This document shows, one piece after another, positions 43,731-55,885 of a stretch of 64,000 bases of DNA (the first letter of the stretch is position 1; each line of letters opens with the position of its first letter). The position numbers were made by a program, and so were the translations under genes. Below the pieces are notes generated by a model, which had not been told where the DNA came from, ran no database searches, and saw nothing but the letters and a program-made list of their open reading frames with translations. The DNA is from Cristatella mucedo (taxonomy: Eukaryota > Bryozoa > Phylactolaemata > Cristatellidae): the NCBI GenBank assembly GCA_009760855.2, contig WPIO01000101.1, forward strand, positions 732,001-796,000, written 5' to 3'.

Positions 43731-46010
43731 GCTGGCTCACGAACCAGCAGTCCGATTGGTGCATACATGACCTGTATGTACATAAAAAATGACCAGTTAA
43801 AAATTGTTAAAGTTGATGCATAATTTTATTTCCTTTCTTTTTTCTTCTTTTAGGATTTAATGTTTAATGTGAGGCAAGTTCATTATTTGAGTATATCATT
43901 CAGTTATTTACTGTATTTTTATTTATCTATCATCACCTTATGAGATATTATAATTTTTAATAATAATGTTTTTACACGGTAACATGAAAAAATTACAAAT
44001 AATTCTACAATGTTTAGTTTTTTATTATACCGATAAATTTATTGATATATATCGTTTTTACCGTGTATAAGCCACCGCCCTCCCCCGATGCGTAAGCACC
44101 CTCCACAATTTTTGAAAATTGTTTGAAAAATATTGTTATTCAATAACTGGATTACCTGAACACTATATAGACTAAAAATAATCGCTCATGTCACTATCAC
44201 TATCCTCTGGAACATGAATAGCGATAATACCCTCTCCATCTTCCTCGTTCACATCACAGTCTTGAAATTGGTGGAAACTCCATTATCATCATTGTCGTTG
44301 TCACTCTCGTCATGGACTGCGTCATCTTCCGTTCCATCAATCACAGTTAAAAGACCGCAAATTCATTCAAAACGCATACAAATACCGGAAATGCATTTAA
44401 ATCAGGTCCGCTTTTACTGAAATATTAAAGAAAAAGTAATCTCCCATGTCAAAAGCCCCTTTCCATTATCTAATCGAAATTTTTGAAAAAAGGGGCTTAT
44501 ACACGGTAAAATACGGTGCATTATTTATCAATTAATTTTTCAATTAATATATGGATACTATGATTAGCACATGCTACTTATTTTCAAATTTTTATTTTAT
44601 GATGGGCTATTTTAGATTGATTTGCTGTTACTTTTCATACTTTAAAATATTTTGCCATTAAATGGTTTATTAATTATGAAGCTACTATTTTTATACTTTC
44701 ATACTGATTTTATTTTCTACTTACATTTAAGAGTTTTAATAGTTCTTAATACATATGAATACTTCATTTGTCTTGATTTCCAGCGGCCTTTTTATTTTAT
44801 CTGTTTTATTCACTTATTTTAATAACCGTAATACACATGATAAAGCGCCCTCAGAGAACCCAATCTCTTTCTAGTCGCTTTAAAATTGCCGCAAAGGAAG
44901 CACGATTGAATGGTGAGTGGTATCATGCTTGATAAGCAACATTTTCTCGTAATACATGCTGCGATTAATTAGAAATTGGAACAGTGATTCCAAATTGGTT
45001 GTTATTCTATTTTTAAAACCCATTCTTTGAATTGAATATATATGTTATTGTATTTTAGTAACTTTTTGCCTGCGTATAAGTTTGCATTTTTTATGTCTTC
45101 CAACAATCAATTGAGCGATTTAAAGTAACTAATCTTAATTTATTGTTTAAAGGTGTCCACAACTGCCAGTTATCAGATTAATGTTCTTAGATTCAGTAAA
45201 ATATGGTTTTTACTGGATTATTGGTGTAATGATCTTTATTATTTGATTTTACCATCGTGATTCCATTGTATGACTGGAATTTCTGTATTTAAGTGTTTTA
45301 GTTCATCTAATGTTCTTTTTTGAATAGATTTTTTGTTGTTATGCTTTTTGTTATTGAACTTTAGGTGATATTAAACTATCTGAAAAATAATCACATTAAT
45401 TTAAGAAAACTTAATATTTAGTTTAGTTTTTAAGTATTTATTGAACTAATATTATATCAATAAGCTTTTTATTTATTGATTCAATTTTTTAAATACATTT
45501 CTTAAGTATTTTATGATTTATTTTTATCTACTTTTATTTATTTGTTCTGAAAACAATTATGTAATACGTTTTATTTAGGGCAACACATTTGCAAAATGCT
45601 CTTAATTAGTTTTACTCTTTCAATTTAAATTGTAATATAGATTTTTCTGATTGAGTCTACTTTTAAAAATTTAGTTGTCGATACTGGTTCCATATTTTTG
45701 TAACATAATATTCAACTTTTTGATGTACTTCCATTAATATTTTAATAATTTCAGGTCTTGAGTATAATTACGCAACCATTTATTTAATAAAATTAGCTGT
45801 TGTTAAAGAATTTCTTACTGCAAGTAATAATATCAATAACAATACAATCCATTATTTAAATTTTTTTATGGTCATCATTTCACAGTATATCTACTTTTTA
45901 TACCTATTTTTATCTTATTATCCATAATCTAACAATCCTTTATGCAACTCGCTTAGTCAATAAATGATACAGAAAATATCAAATTTGCTTAATATTATTC
46001 TTTATATGCG
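43731..46010. other. AT-rich intergenic sequence
   Basis: No gene or RNA is recognised. One LINE-B 3' tail is embedded at 44,835-44,945. Confidence 0.4.
44835..44945 (-). mobile_element. LINE-B 3' tail fragment
   Basis: Carries the complement of the family's end (GCGCCCTCAGAGAACCCAAT, CTCTTTCTAG) and the adjacent TATCATGCTTGATAAGCAAC block. About 110 bp, severely 5'-truncated. Confidence 0.8.
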
Positions 46011-46399
46011 TGACAGAGAGCGTGACGCAGTGGGAGGACGAGAAAGAGGAGGAGGAGAAGGAGAGGGAGGAAGAGGAAATGAATGACTTATACTTTCAAA
46101 GCGGATTTTATAATATCTCATAATTTTTATTTGTTCAGTGGTTTACGTTAGGCAATGTCACGAAAATTTCGCAGAACACCATTCGGAGAACCAATTGATG
46201 CAGACACTGCTTTGGCCGTTAACTCGGACAGTAGCCCCAAACCTCCATCCATGCTGCCGCCGCCAGCCTACATATGTTCTCAACCTGGTGACGGGTAGGT
46301 GATGAATTTCCATAGGCCCAGGAGTGACGGGCTCAACTGCTCTCGCGGCTAACGCCATTATGGAGTCCAAACAACCAGATGCAGCATGCAGCATACACG

Positions 46400-46519
<120 letters not shown>

Positions 46520-46585
46520 CACACAAACACACGAACAAGTGCGCCCACGCATGCACGCAGACACGCTCACACACACACGCACACA

Positions 46586-46587
<2 letters not shown>

Positions 46588-46658
<71 letters not shown>
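46588..46658. repeat. (TA)n microsatellite
   Basis: About 35 uninterrupted TA units, 70 bp after the (CA)n run. Together they form a compound microsatellite. Confidence 0.95.
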
Positions 46659-46663
<5 letters not shown>

Positions 46664-46751
46664 TGCTGCATCTCGGGGAAGATGGCTGGGAGCCAGGGAT
46701 AAAATTAGTGGTACGTCTACTCTGTCACGAGTACTAACAGTTAAAATAAAT

Positions 46752-47203
46752 TTGTATAGTGCCATCAGAGAACTGAATCTCTGACTAGGCACTTTACAGA
46801 TACGTTAAAGAAAGCATGCGCGAATGATTAGTGGCAAAATTCGCAATGCCATCAAGCAAAACATTGTTAGATGTGACATGCATTGGGTGAACGGGTAGAA
46901 TTGGTTGGTAGCAGCAGGTCCAGTGTATGTATGCATAATTGCACCAAGGACGTCACAATGACCCACCAAATGCTGTAATAGCTTTTTAAATTTCGTCATG
47001 TCAATAGATGTGTGACGTTAGTCCGGAGTTAGTTCCAGGCTTTGGGAGCATATTAACTAAAGGCACGGTCTTGAAAGGTTTTAAGGTTTGAAGGAGGTAC
47101 AGCTAAACGATTCGAGTCAGAAAAGTGGGTAGTACCATGCCTAGCCTGGTGAGCGAGTAGCTATTGTAGGGAGGGTGGGGCCAGAGAATGATGGGATCTA
47201 AAA
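46752..47203 (-). mobile_element. Diverged LINE-B 3' end fragment
   Basis: The complement reads through the same 3' landmarks as LINE-B (AGAGAACTGAATCTCTGACT, TGACATGCATTGGGTG, TTCCAGGCTTTGGGAGCAT), with many differences. It is an old or sister subfamily. Confidence 0.65.
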
Positions 47204-47254
47204 GAACCAAGGACCCAGTAAGCTCTGTGTGGAGTAAAGCAGGCCGGTAGTTGC

Positions 47255-47330
47255 CATAGCTCAATTGGTTGAGCATTGGCCTGATGGCCCTGACAAGGGG
47301 TGAGATCGATCCCCACAAAAGGGCTCATTC
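47255..47330 (+). other. tRNA-like relic
   Basis: A D-arm-like TAGCTCAATTGGTTGAGC and a T-arm-like GGGGTGAGATCGATCCCC are present at tRNA spacing, but the acceptor ends do not pair. It is probably the head of a SINE or a tRNA pseudogene rather than a working tRNA. Confidence 0.4.
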
Positions 47331-47486
47331 TTCGGCACTCTTTCCCGTGAACCACGGCCTTCGTTTGGTAAGTCGCATTTTTAAAAAACCGTTCCAAATT
47401 GAGTTCTTTTTGCAATTTGAAGCACCACACAGTTAGCTGAACCGGCCGTCTCACAAGTGACAATTTCACAAGCATGTGCAGCAATT

Positions 47487-47620
47487 GGCCCAGTGGTTAA
47501 GGTGCTCGCCCCTACCAACGCCTGGCCGAGATCGTGGGCTCGAGCCCTGTGGCATATGTGAAGCGCGTAAGTAGAGATTAAGTTCTCTTAGGGCACTATA
47601 TAAATGAACTATATTATTAT
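47487..47620 (+). mobile_element. SINE-A copy
   Basis: A box CCAGTGGTTAAGGTGCTCGC, B box GTGGGCTCGAGCCC, body GGCATATGTGAAGCGC, and the LINE-B-like end AGAGATTAAGTTCTCTTAGG followed by GCACTATATAAATGAA. Confidence 0.85.
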
Positions 47621-47829
47621 ATTAAATGAAATTAAGGAGCCAATGCGGTATTAAGCAAATAGGAAAGCAAAACAAATGTTTTGATTTAGCCCAAATACCG
47701 GTAGAATGGTTTATCTAGCCTTACTCCTATGACGTCTGTGCTCATGATCTGAGTGTACTCTGCTGTCAAGTCGGCCTAATTCGAGCTAAGCATGCTAGCC
47801 ATAAATCAGGGCCTGCTTAGGTAAATGTA

Positions 47830-48490
47830 AGGCAGCCAAACTAGTTCTCGCATTAGTGACATCGCGTCAAGATTACTGCAACTAGTTAATAGCAAGATAT
47901 TCAAAGTAGCTTACACGTTTGTGACATCGCACCTAGATTACAGTGATCCGCTTTAATCAGGAAACGCGGCCAGTGCCCTTTCCGTATGCTAATGGTAAAA
48001 AAACTAAGCAGCTCGGCTGATCTGTCATTAACTGTTTAGCTGCGACATCATCACACCACTCCTGTCTGAGCTTAACAGGCGCATCACCGCCGAATCAACC
48101 TTAAGATGCTCCGCCTTCGATCGTCCCTTGCAACAGCTACACGCCTGTCAAAACTCCGTGCTCCTCCAGTGTGGCATCAAACCACTCGCTCCTCAGCATT
48201 TAGCCATCTCGCCGTCCCTCGAATTATATACCTTGGCGATCAAGCCTGCAGCTGGCATGCGCAGTCTGGAACTTGCTTCCAGTCACGGTCACTACTTGCA
48301 TGCAGTGACCTTGCAGCATTTCAGTCTCAGCAAAAATGCTTCTGTCACAGACAATCCGGTAAACTTTCTCCCACCCCAGAGAACTTGTCTGCCTGTGATG
48401 TTTCTGTGTTCTTTGCCTGCTTACCTATGCATGATTCTGCGAAAGTTACTGGCCACTGGTCCTACAAGCAGGTGCTACTAAATATCTTCG
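47830..48490 (+). mobile_element. Very decayed LINE-like sequence
   Basis: Fragments such as VTSHLDYSDPL recall the [12 protein letters not shown] block of the LINE-B RT end. The following frames near 48,128-48,510 have no clear homology. Tentative. Confidence 0.3.
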
Positions 48491-48540
48491 TCACTTTCTC
48501 TTTTAAATAAAAGATTAGCTGATTTGAAAGCCTCATTTTT

Positions 48541-48675
48541 GAGGCGTAAGAAGAGCCTTTACAGCTATCACTACTGATTGCAGTGGTCAATAAAGGATCG
48601 CTCACTGCAACTTTCGAGCCCACAGCTTGGGGTGTGAAGTGTGAGCACCTTACCTCATGGCCTAAGACCAGGGGC
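48541..48675 (-). mobile_element. SINE-B copy
   Basis: On the - strand it shows a tRNA-like head (ATGAGGTAAGGTGCTCACAC, B-box-like GTGGGCTCGAAAGTTGC) and a body GTGAGCGATCCTTTATTG. The end is CAATCAGTAGTGATAGCTGT, AAAGGCTCTTCTTACG. Sisters lie at 61,505 and 61,835. Confidence 0.75.
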
Positions 48676-48679
48676 ATTG

Positions 48680-49240
48680 ATGTTTGTCGAAGCGTGAAAT
48701 GCTTATAACTTTGCATGCTGTCTAAGCATGATACCACTGTGTTGCAAGCCAGTTGCAAAGCGTCTGAATATATTTTAATACCCTTTCAGCGATACAATAA
48801 AGACCTGTTATTATTACTATTACACTAGCAGATGAGATGAGTGGCCACACTCACATCTCACACAACAAAACTGACGATGACTGTACTTACCAATCCAGAG
48901 CAGAGCTGATTAAGAGATGCGGACAAAGGATGAGCTGCAAGTTTTTCCAGAAGGTTCGGTCGGCGGAGAATTTCGATTTCAGTCTTGCCCAGCAAGTGCA
49001 GTGGCTAGCAGCATGAAATTCCCAGCTCAGGATCACTAGTTGGCGTCACGGGGCTGTTCGATCCAGCGTAAGTCTGTCATACGGATTCGAGTATGAAAAA
49101 CGACATTTAGACTGGCTAAACTCTAAGCAGTCAAACGTATTACTGCGAATTTCAGCTGGCAACATGATCGGAACAGAAAAACGGTACGTAATGGAAATGC
49201 AATTTACTCGATAAGCATAGGGCCGAGATTTGGGGAAAAC
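48680..49240. other. Intergenic, no gene seen
   Basis: It contains an ATTATT-type short tail at 48,805-48,825 that may be the end of another retroposon. Nothing else is recognised. Confidence 0.35.
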
Positions 49241-49245
49241 GACCA

Positions 49246-49535
49246 GTCCCGCCCCCGCTCACCCCTCTCCCCCGGTCACCCCTCTCCCCCGCTCATCCCT
49301 CTCCCCCGCTCATCCCTCTCCCCCGCTCATCCCTCTCTCCGCTCACCCCCTATCCCCAGCTAACCCCTCTCCCCCGCTCACCCCTCTCACCCGTTCACCC
49401 CTCTTCCTCAGCTCATCCCTCTCTCCCCGCTCACCCCTCTCCCCCGCTCACCCCTCTCCCCCACTCACCACTCTCCCCCGCTCACCCCTCTCCCCAGCTA
49501 ACCCTTCTCCCCCCTGCTCACCTACTCTCCCCGCT
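49246..49535. repeat. About 17-bp C-rich minisatellite
   Basis: Roughly 17 units of CTCACCCCTCTCCCCCG type with small length changes. The strand is strongly skewed (almost no G on the + strand). Confidence 0.9.
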
Positions 49536-49989
49536 AACAACTTCGAGTTTGTGCCGGTCTAGATTGCTGCTTTGATTTTGACGTAATCGAAGCTTTTGCA
49601 CTGCTTCACTCGCTAGACTTACCTTAGATTAAATGTTTCCCGCGAGTCTCCAGACTAACAATCAACTGACGAGGGGCCTGATTCCATGGCAGTCTCCGAG
49701 ATTTGACTGTCTACTACTCGCACGCGGGCCGTGTGTCGCTAACTCGGGGTAATGGTGGCTTAGCCATGCTATGCAGCCAAGCACTGTTCAAAGTAACGAT
49801 TGGGACATCTTTGCGGGCGGAAGGGTTCGCCGATCTTTGATCTACACTTTCGACTTCTGGCTGCTGTTGTATCATCAAGTGCCACAAGATAAGCGCAGGT
49901 CAGCTGGTCGCGGTTTGCTGTCACCCAGCGGACCAGTAGCCAAGAATTTCCGATGAGGATAATAACATTGATAATAATAATAATATTAA

Positions 49990-50140
49990 TAATCATAATA
50001 CATTCGCATAGCGCCTTGGGCGAACTTAATCTCTTTATAGGCACTTTAGATGTACTTTTGATCAAATGCTAAATGATTACATAAACAATTTCAGCAAGGA
50101 TAACGTGCTTAGATGTGACATGCACAGCGTCGACATGTAA
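49990..50140 (-). mobile_element. LINE-B 3' tail fragment
   Basis: The complement of the family's end (GCGCCTTGGGCGAACTTAAT, CTCTTTATAGGCACTTTA) follows an ATTATT-rich tail at 49,965-50,000. Diverged. Confidence 0.7.
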
Positions 50141-50730
50141 CGGTTCGCTGTCAGCAGGCTTTGAGTTTTGAGGAGAATTGACCACGAGTGGGTGTACATT
50201 AAATAGCCAGCAGTAAAGTTCGTACCTGGCTAATGTCCACCCTCTCTCACAGTTGATGTGAGAAAACGCACTTCCGCCTAATCACGGCCGATTTACTGGG
50301 AAAAAGCGTTGGCTTGATGCTAGCGGTCTTATAAATGTAGCTTAAATATTTTAGCAATGCTAGATATTCGAACGTAAACATTGCAATAGAATGCCAGAGC
50401 TCGCTTTTTCCAATTCAATTTTGGTTTTAAATTGATTGGTCATCGACCAGGCAGCGAACACGCAACAATCGAGGCAGCGAGTACTCCTGAACGAGGGGTT
50501 ACGCAGCTCATAGAGAAGAGATTCTTCTGTTTGGCTTGGTCCCAGGGTTGTGACCATCCAGATCAACCACCGTGCGACAGAACGCCAGAGTCACTAGAAG
50601 AACTGCTGCCGTTGTAAGTACCCGTCGGCCACTTTTGTCTCGCTGCTGCAACTTTCTTGCCAGTTTTAAAGTTTTGACGTGCATTTTCAGTTGGCCTGGC
50701 TTTTCACTAATTCCAGGGTCTCAGATAGGC
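50141..50730. other. Intergenic, no firm gene
   Basis: A donor-like TTGTAAGT at 50,614 ends a 61-codon + strand frame. There is no domain or acceptor to support an exon. Confidence 0.3.
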
Positions 50731-50732
50731 CT

Positions 50733-50913
<181 letters not shown>

Positions 50914-51054
50914 ATGCAATGCCACATGCTTAGCATTTACTCTAGAGGAGAGCGAGCGTTTCGCTCCATAATTCAGAGCTCACTTATCGGGGGGGGGGGA
51001 GAAATACTGGCAATTCTAAGGAAGCAGCAGATGTCTAGACATATACTACTACTA

Positions 51055-52587
51055 CTACTACTACTACTCCTAATAATGTACTTGATAAAGCGCCCTCAGA
51101 GAACTTAATCTCTTTCTAGGCGCTTTACATTTGCTGTAAAGGGAAATGCAATTGAATGGTAAGGAAAATCGTGCTTGAAAAACAACAAGATGAATAACAT
51201 GGTTAGGGGTGACATGCACAGGGTCGGCCTGCAAATGTGGTTAGTGGCAGCATGCACAGTGTCAGCACGCATAAGCACATCAAGGACGAATCACAGGGAA
51301 CCACTAAATGCTGTCCTAAATAGGTGTTTTTAAGTTCCTTTTAAATGTGGTCAGGTCAGGGGATGTTCTGACGCAGGTCGGGAGCGAGTTCCAGGCTTTG
51401 GGAGCATACGAACTAAATGCACGGCCTCCAAAGGATTTGAGATTTGTACGAGGTATTTGTAGAATGTTGGATTCCGAAAAGCGGGTGGTACGATGCTTGG
51501 CCTGATGGGGGAGTATGTCAGAGAGATAGGCTGGAGCCATAGAATGAAGGGACCTAAAAGTGAGCGACAAAACCTTGAAGTCAATACGTTGCTTGACTGG
51601 CAGCCAGTGCAGGTCGGCGAGAAGTGGAGTTAAGTGGCAACTGCCATGCTCACGACAGACAAGCCTAGCTGCAGAGTTTTGCACCAGCTGCAATCGCCTG
51701 ATCGTACATGCTGGTAGGCCAGTAAGCAGTGAGTTGCAGAAGTCGAGACGAGATGTCACGAATGCATGGACCAGCTGAGACGTGGTATCCTTATCTAAGC
51801 AAGCCTGAATTTTAGCAATGTTATGAAGCTGAAAATAGGCCGATTTGACTGTGGAGCTGATGTGGTCGTCTAACGAGAGGTCGCTTTGGAATATGACACC
51901 TAGATTTCGAGCTGATATGACAGGAGATATGCTGGCAGAGCCAATTTTGAGAGACAGCCTTTCCAATCTCCGAATCCCACTCGGTTTGCCCATAACTAGT
52001 AAGTTAGTTTTGTCATCGTTTAGTTTTAGAAAATTTGCTGCCATCCATGATCGGATGTCATCAATGCATGCAGCAAGTGAGTTGAGAGAATTTGAGCTGC
52101 TCGAAGGCTGGGAGGAATCAAAGCAAAGGTACAACTGAGTGTCATCCGCATAGAAGTGAAAGCCTAGATTGTGCTTGGCAGTCACATCAGAAAGAGGGAG
52201 AGTATAAACCATGAAAAGAACCGGACCTAGCACGGAGCCCTGAGGTACTCCTTATTTCAGAGGTACTTCAGATGATCTTTGTCTATTTACGTCAATACTC
52301 TGGAGTCTCCCACTGAGATAGGACCCGAAACACTGCAGAGCAGTGCCAGTGATGCCCAGGCGAGATGAGAGGCGCTCTAGAAGTACTTTGTGATCGATGG
52401 TATCAAAAGCTGCCGAAAGATCGAGCAAAACAAGAAGAGACACTCTACCCATGTCTGCATTCCTAAGTAGGTCGTTGTATACCCTAAGCAATGCTGACTC
52501 TGTGGAGTGATTAGCTCTAAAGCCAGACTGGAACTTACTAGCAAGGTGTGAGGTTTCGATATATGAGTTCAGCTGGTCTGCCACGAC
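51055..52587 (-). mobile_element. LINE-B (CR1/L2 group), 5'-truncated, RT nearly intact
   Basis: The best LINE copy here. Reverse-transcriptase blocks in order are SKFQSGFRANHSTESALLRV, LLVLLDLSAAFDTIDHKVLL (catalytic Asp), [27 protein letters not shown] (catalytic pair), [15 protein letters not shown] and [13 protein letters not shown]. The thumb/C-terminal part is [35 protein letters not shown] and [20 protein letters not shown]. One in-frame TAA sits just before GVPQGSV (about 52,250). I saw no other break in this part. The endonuclease domain is absent through 5' truncation. The 3' untranslated region ends with AAAGAGATTAAGTTCTCTGA, GGGCGCTTTATCAAG and a (TAGTAG)-type tail at 51,041-51,070. 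Confidence 0.9.
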
Positions 52588-53569
52588 CTACACAGCAGAT
52601 GTACATCAGAAATATAGCAAAGTCTGTAAGACGCAAACAATATGCTGGCCAATGCTGAGACGTCTCACTCCCCAGATTTTAATGGCTTGACTGAAACGTT
52701 TTCAGCCTTCTTCACTAAAAAAAATTGTGCCCATTCGTGCCTCAATAAAGCACCCTCAGACTAAAGCAACTGCTGAATAGCAACCCATGACCTTCCTTAG
52801 AGATTTTTCGAAGTTTCTGCATGCGATATAGCTACCTTAGTAATGCAAACAGATCTGGTCTCCTGAAGACCTATACCACTCTCTCTGTGGTCTTCACTGG
52901 CAGAAAACTTAGCCCAGGAATAACCGAGATTTTTAATGCCTCTTTGGAAAAGGGGTCGTACCCAAGTCCTTCAAATCGGCAATCTTTAGACCCACACTTA
53001 AAAAGCCTGGATTATATGCAGAGGTCCTTGCAAACTATCATCCAGCTTCTATTCTTCCTTCTTCGTCAAAGATTCTTGATAAGATTTTCGCTAAGCAGCT
53101 GGTAGCACATATTGAAAATAAAGAATACAATCTCAGAGCAATTTTAATCGGCGTTCAAGCGGCAGCACTCCACTGAAAATGCTCTCTCCTTTGTTCAACC
53201 AATGAATTCTATGTTGCAACGATGACGGGAATATCTTTACCCTAGCGCTGCGAGATCAGTAAGCTGCCTCCGATACCACCGATCCCGATATCCTACTTGA
53301 ACGATTGAGAACAGCGATCGGTCTAGCAGATGAGGCACTGGCGTTGTTTAAATCTTACTTGTCCGATTGTGATCGATTTGTGTCGTGTAGGGGCCAGGTC
53401 TCATACACTAAAAACGTCACATGTGAGAGCACCTCGAGGGTACGCCCTCGGTCCTGTGCTGTTCTTCATTTATACTGAACCTCTGATAAAACTGTTTCTA
53501 GCGAATGGAATAGGCTATCACTTTTATAATGAAAATACTCAGCTGTATTTGTCATTTAACACTTTTACC

Positions 53570-54016
53570 ACATTTATCATATATTATTGTACCACCCGCT
53601 TTTCGGTATCTAAATTTGTACGCATACGTCGTACAAATCTCAAATTATTTGGAGACCGTGCCTTTAATTCTTATGCTCCAACAGCCTGGAAATCACTCCC
53701 GACCTGCGTCACGACATCTCTTGACTTGTCCACATTTAAAAAGAAAATAAAAATCCACCTATTTATCGCAGTATTCATGTGTCCCTGTGATTCGTCCTTT
53801 ATGTGCTTATGCGTGCTGACACCGTGCATGCTGCTATTAACCATATTTTTATGCTGCCCCTGTGCATGTCACCCCATAACCATGTTATTCTTGTAGTTAA
53901 CATGTTCCCACTAGTCATTCCACCGTGCTTCCCTTTCAGAAAATGTAAAGCCCCTAGAAAGAGATTGAATTATCTGAGGTTGCTATATCAATGAATTGTT
54001 ATTATTATTATTATTT
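53570..54016 (+). mobile_element. LINE-B 3' end nested in LINE-A
   Basis: The coding end (RRTNLKLFGDRAFNSYAPTAWK, PTCVTTSLDLSTFKKKIK) and 3' region end in CTAGAAAGAGATTGAATTAT and (ATT)n. The interrupted LINE-A frame continues on the other side. TCATTTA/TTATTTA at the edges could be a target duplication. Confidence 0.8.
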
Positions 54017-54234
54017 AAGCCGTCGGAGTCTGCTTCGGTAACTGATGAACTGAATGCTTGCCTTGCAAACATTTGATCTTGGATGTCGGCGATATTCCTT
54101 AAACTAAAATGGATAAAACAAAACTTGTATTCACAGGACACCCCAATCGTGTGGTAGAAATAGATATTATATAAAATATTATAATAATATAATAATATTA
54201 ATTATTTAATAGATGGCTTTGCTATTTTAATAGC

Positions 54235-54345
54235 TGATGCGTCTGGCTGAGGTTGTGGGCTCGAGCCCCGAGGCATATGTGAAACCCCTGAATAGAGATT
54301 AAGTTCTCTCGGGGCGCAATACAAATACATTATATTATATTACTA
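54235..54345 (+). mobile_element. SINE-A fragment nested in LINE-A
   Basis: GTCTGGCTGAGGTTGTGGGC, TCGAGCCCCGAGGCATATGTG and AGAGATTAAGTTCTCTCGGG match SINE-A. The A-box side is missing. It is preceded by an AT-rich stretch at 54,165-54,210. Confidence 0.8.
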
Positions 54346-55626
54346 TATTTATGCTGTTGTGCTACCCTTACCAAGTTCTGGGAATTTAGGTGTCGTCTTT
54401 GATAGCTGCCTAAACTTTAAAGCTTCTTTAAGAAGATTGCTTCAACAGCTTGCCATAACTTCCGATCGATCCCTATCCAAGATTAGACAAAAATTTAACA
54501 AGCTCCTTAGTTCTTAGTTCTTAGCTCTTAGTTCTCGGCTAGATTACTGTAATTCCCTTTTGGCTCGGCGACCAAAAAAAGCTACTAGGCCACTGCAGCT
54601 GGCGATGAATATAGCTGCAAGGCTAGTTAACAAGTCCCAGAGGTTTGAAATTGTTTCTCATTTGCTAAAAGACCTTGGATGCCCGCAGGTTGATCAACGG
54701 ATACAGGGTGAAGTTCTTACGCTGACCTTCAAGGCCCGCCATGGCTTGGCTCCTACACCACCTAACAGAACTGCTGTACCAGTTTCAGCCTCCTCGTGTC
54801 CTCTGGCAGTTTGGAAAAAAATTAGCTGTTTCATTCTTCTGCTTAAAGACCGTTGGTAACAGAAGCTTTTGCTCTGCAGGTCCTTGACCGGGGAGGGAGG
54901 GACTCACTTCGACAATTCTTATGCAAAGAAATCTACTCTCCTGCTGCTGAATGTGGCATATCCTTTTCAGCCGTCCTGAGCTGCTACTACTTAACTACTC
55001 ACCACCTCATCTGCTCTCCCGACTCAGCTACGCCTATTACTTTCTCTTTGCTGCTTGAGGTCTGTTGGCTACCGAATGCGTATCGAAAGCCACTAAGGCT
55101 TTGAGTACGCTACACAAAGCTCTCTTGCATAACACCCACCTTGTCTTTGTGACTTTGTGGAGTTAGAGAGAGGCCTTAGCCCGCTAGTCCGGATATCCGA
55201 CCGGAGCGGAGAGCTGTCGACGTTCGCCGCTCACCGCGCGATATGGCCGCCTCAGACCAAGTCGGGCAGTAGTAGTCACACTGTGAATTACGCTAGGCGT
55301 AGTCGTCGAGCGACCGTTTCCTTTCCAAGCTCTCCAGACGCTCTTCGGCTGACCGCAGGGTCGGCGGGACGCCTTGACCTTGCGCGCTGCCAAGTGCTGT
55401 AACCTCGAAGACCTCGGATTGCCGCAAAGCCAGCCACTGGAAAACCCGCGGGAAAACGCGAACGGAGTCACCGATCCGCGGTCGAAATGAATGCGAGTCT
55501 GGCGCGTTAGCAGGCAAAGTTTTCGACAGCAGTCGCTCGCGGCTAGTCAACGACTGCCGTTCCCTGCTCGATCGGCTTGATTCGAGCCACGGTTGCCGTT
55601 TTGCCGGGCTCTGCGTTTTCGCGCGC

Positions 55627-55671
55627 CGGCTTGGTCAGCGAGCGCGCGCCGCGCACTCGCTGACCAAGCCG
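55627..55671. repeat. Perfect hairpin, 16-bp arms
   Basis: CGGCTTGGTCAGCGAG and its exact complement around a 13-nt GC-rich spacer. Confidence 0.85.
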
Positions 55672-55831
55672 CTCGCTGTTGACGACGGAGTACTACCTCT
55701 GCCGGAAATGAGCGGGGACTGCTTTGGAAGGCGAAACAGCGACCTGAAGAGATCGGCGTTATGAAGAGACAGCCATCCTCTGGCGGCACGTCGCGTTTGC
55801 GTCACTCCCACGGCTCTGCGTTTGCGCGCGG

Positions 55832-55885
55832 TTCCGCGTTGACGCCCGCTGGCTGCGGCCGCAGCCAGCGGGCGTCAACGCGGAA
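55832..55885. repeat. Perfect 54-bp palindrome
   Basis: Arms of 25 bp (TTCCGCGTTGACGCCCGCTG, then GCTGC) are exact complements around GGCC, itself self-complementary. The whole 54 bp reads identically on both strands. Confidence 0.9.

Larger units (their letters stand above)
52590..55165 (+). mobile_element. LINE-A, broken, with nested LINE-B and SINE-A
   Basis: Parallel to the copy at 27.0-28.9 kb: it shares AATGCTGAGACGTCT and GAAACGTTTTCAGCC near 52.65 kb. RT pieces (DQ-AASDTTDPDILLERL, GIGYHFYNENTQLYLSF) end near 53,560. They resume after the nested element at about 54,017 with KPSESASVTDELNACL. The C-terminal part is at 54.56-55.1 kb (ARLVNKSQRFEIVSHLLKDL). Many frameshifts. It is head-to-head with the LINE-B copy ending at 52,587. 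Confidence 0.75.

Noticed and set aside
47255-47330. A functional tRNA gene
   Set aside because: D- and T-arm-like parts exist, but the acceptor stem does not pair. Kept only as a tRNA-like relic.
48106-48758. Several 98-134 codon frames
   Set aside because: They overlap decayed LINE-like sequence and a SINE-B. No independent coding evidence.
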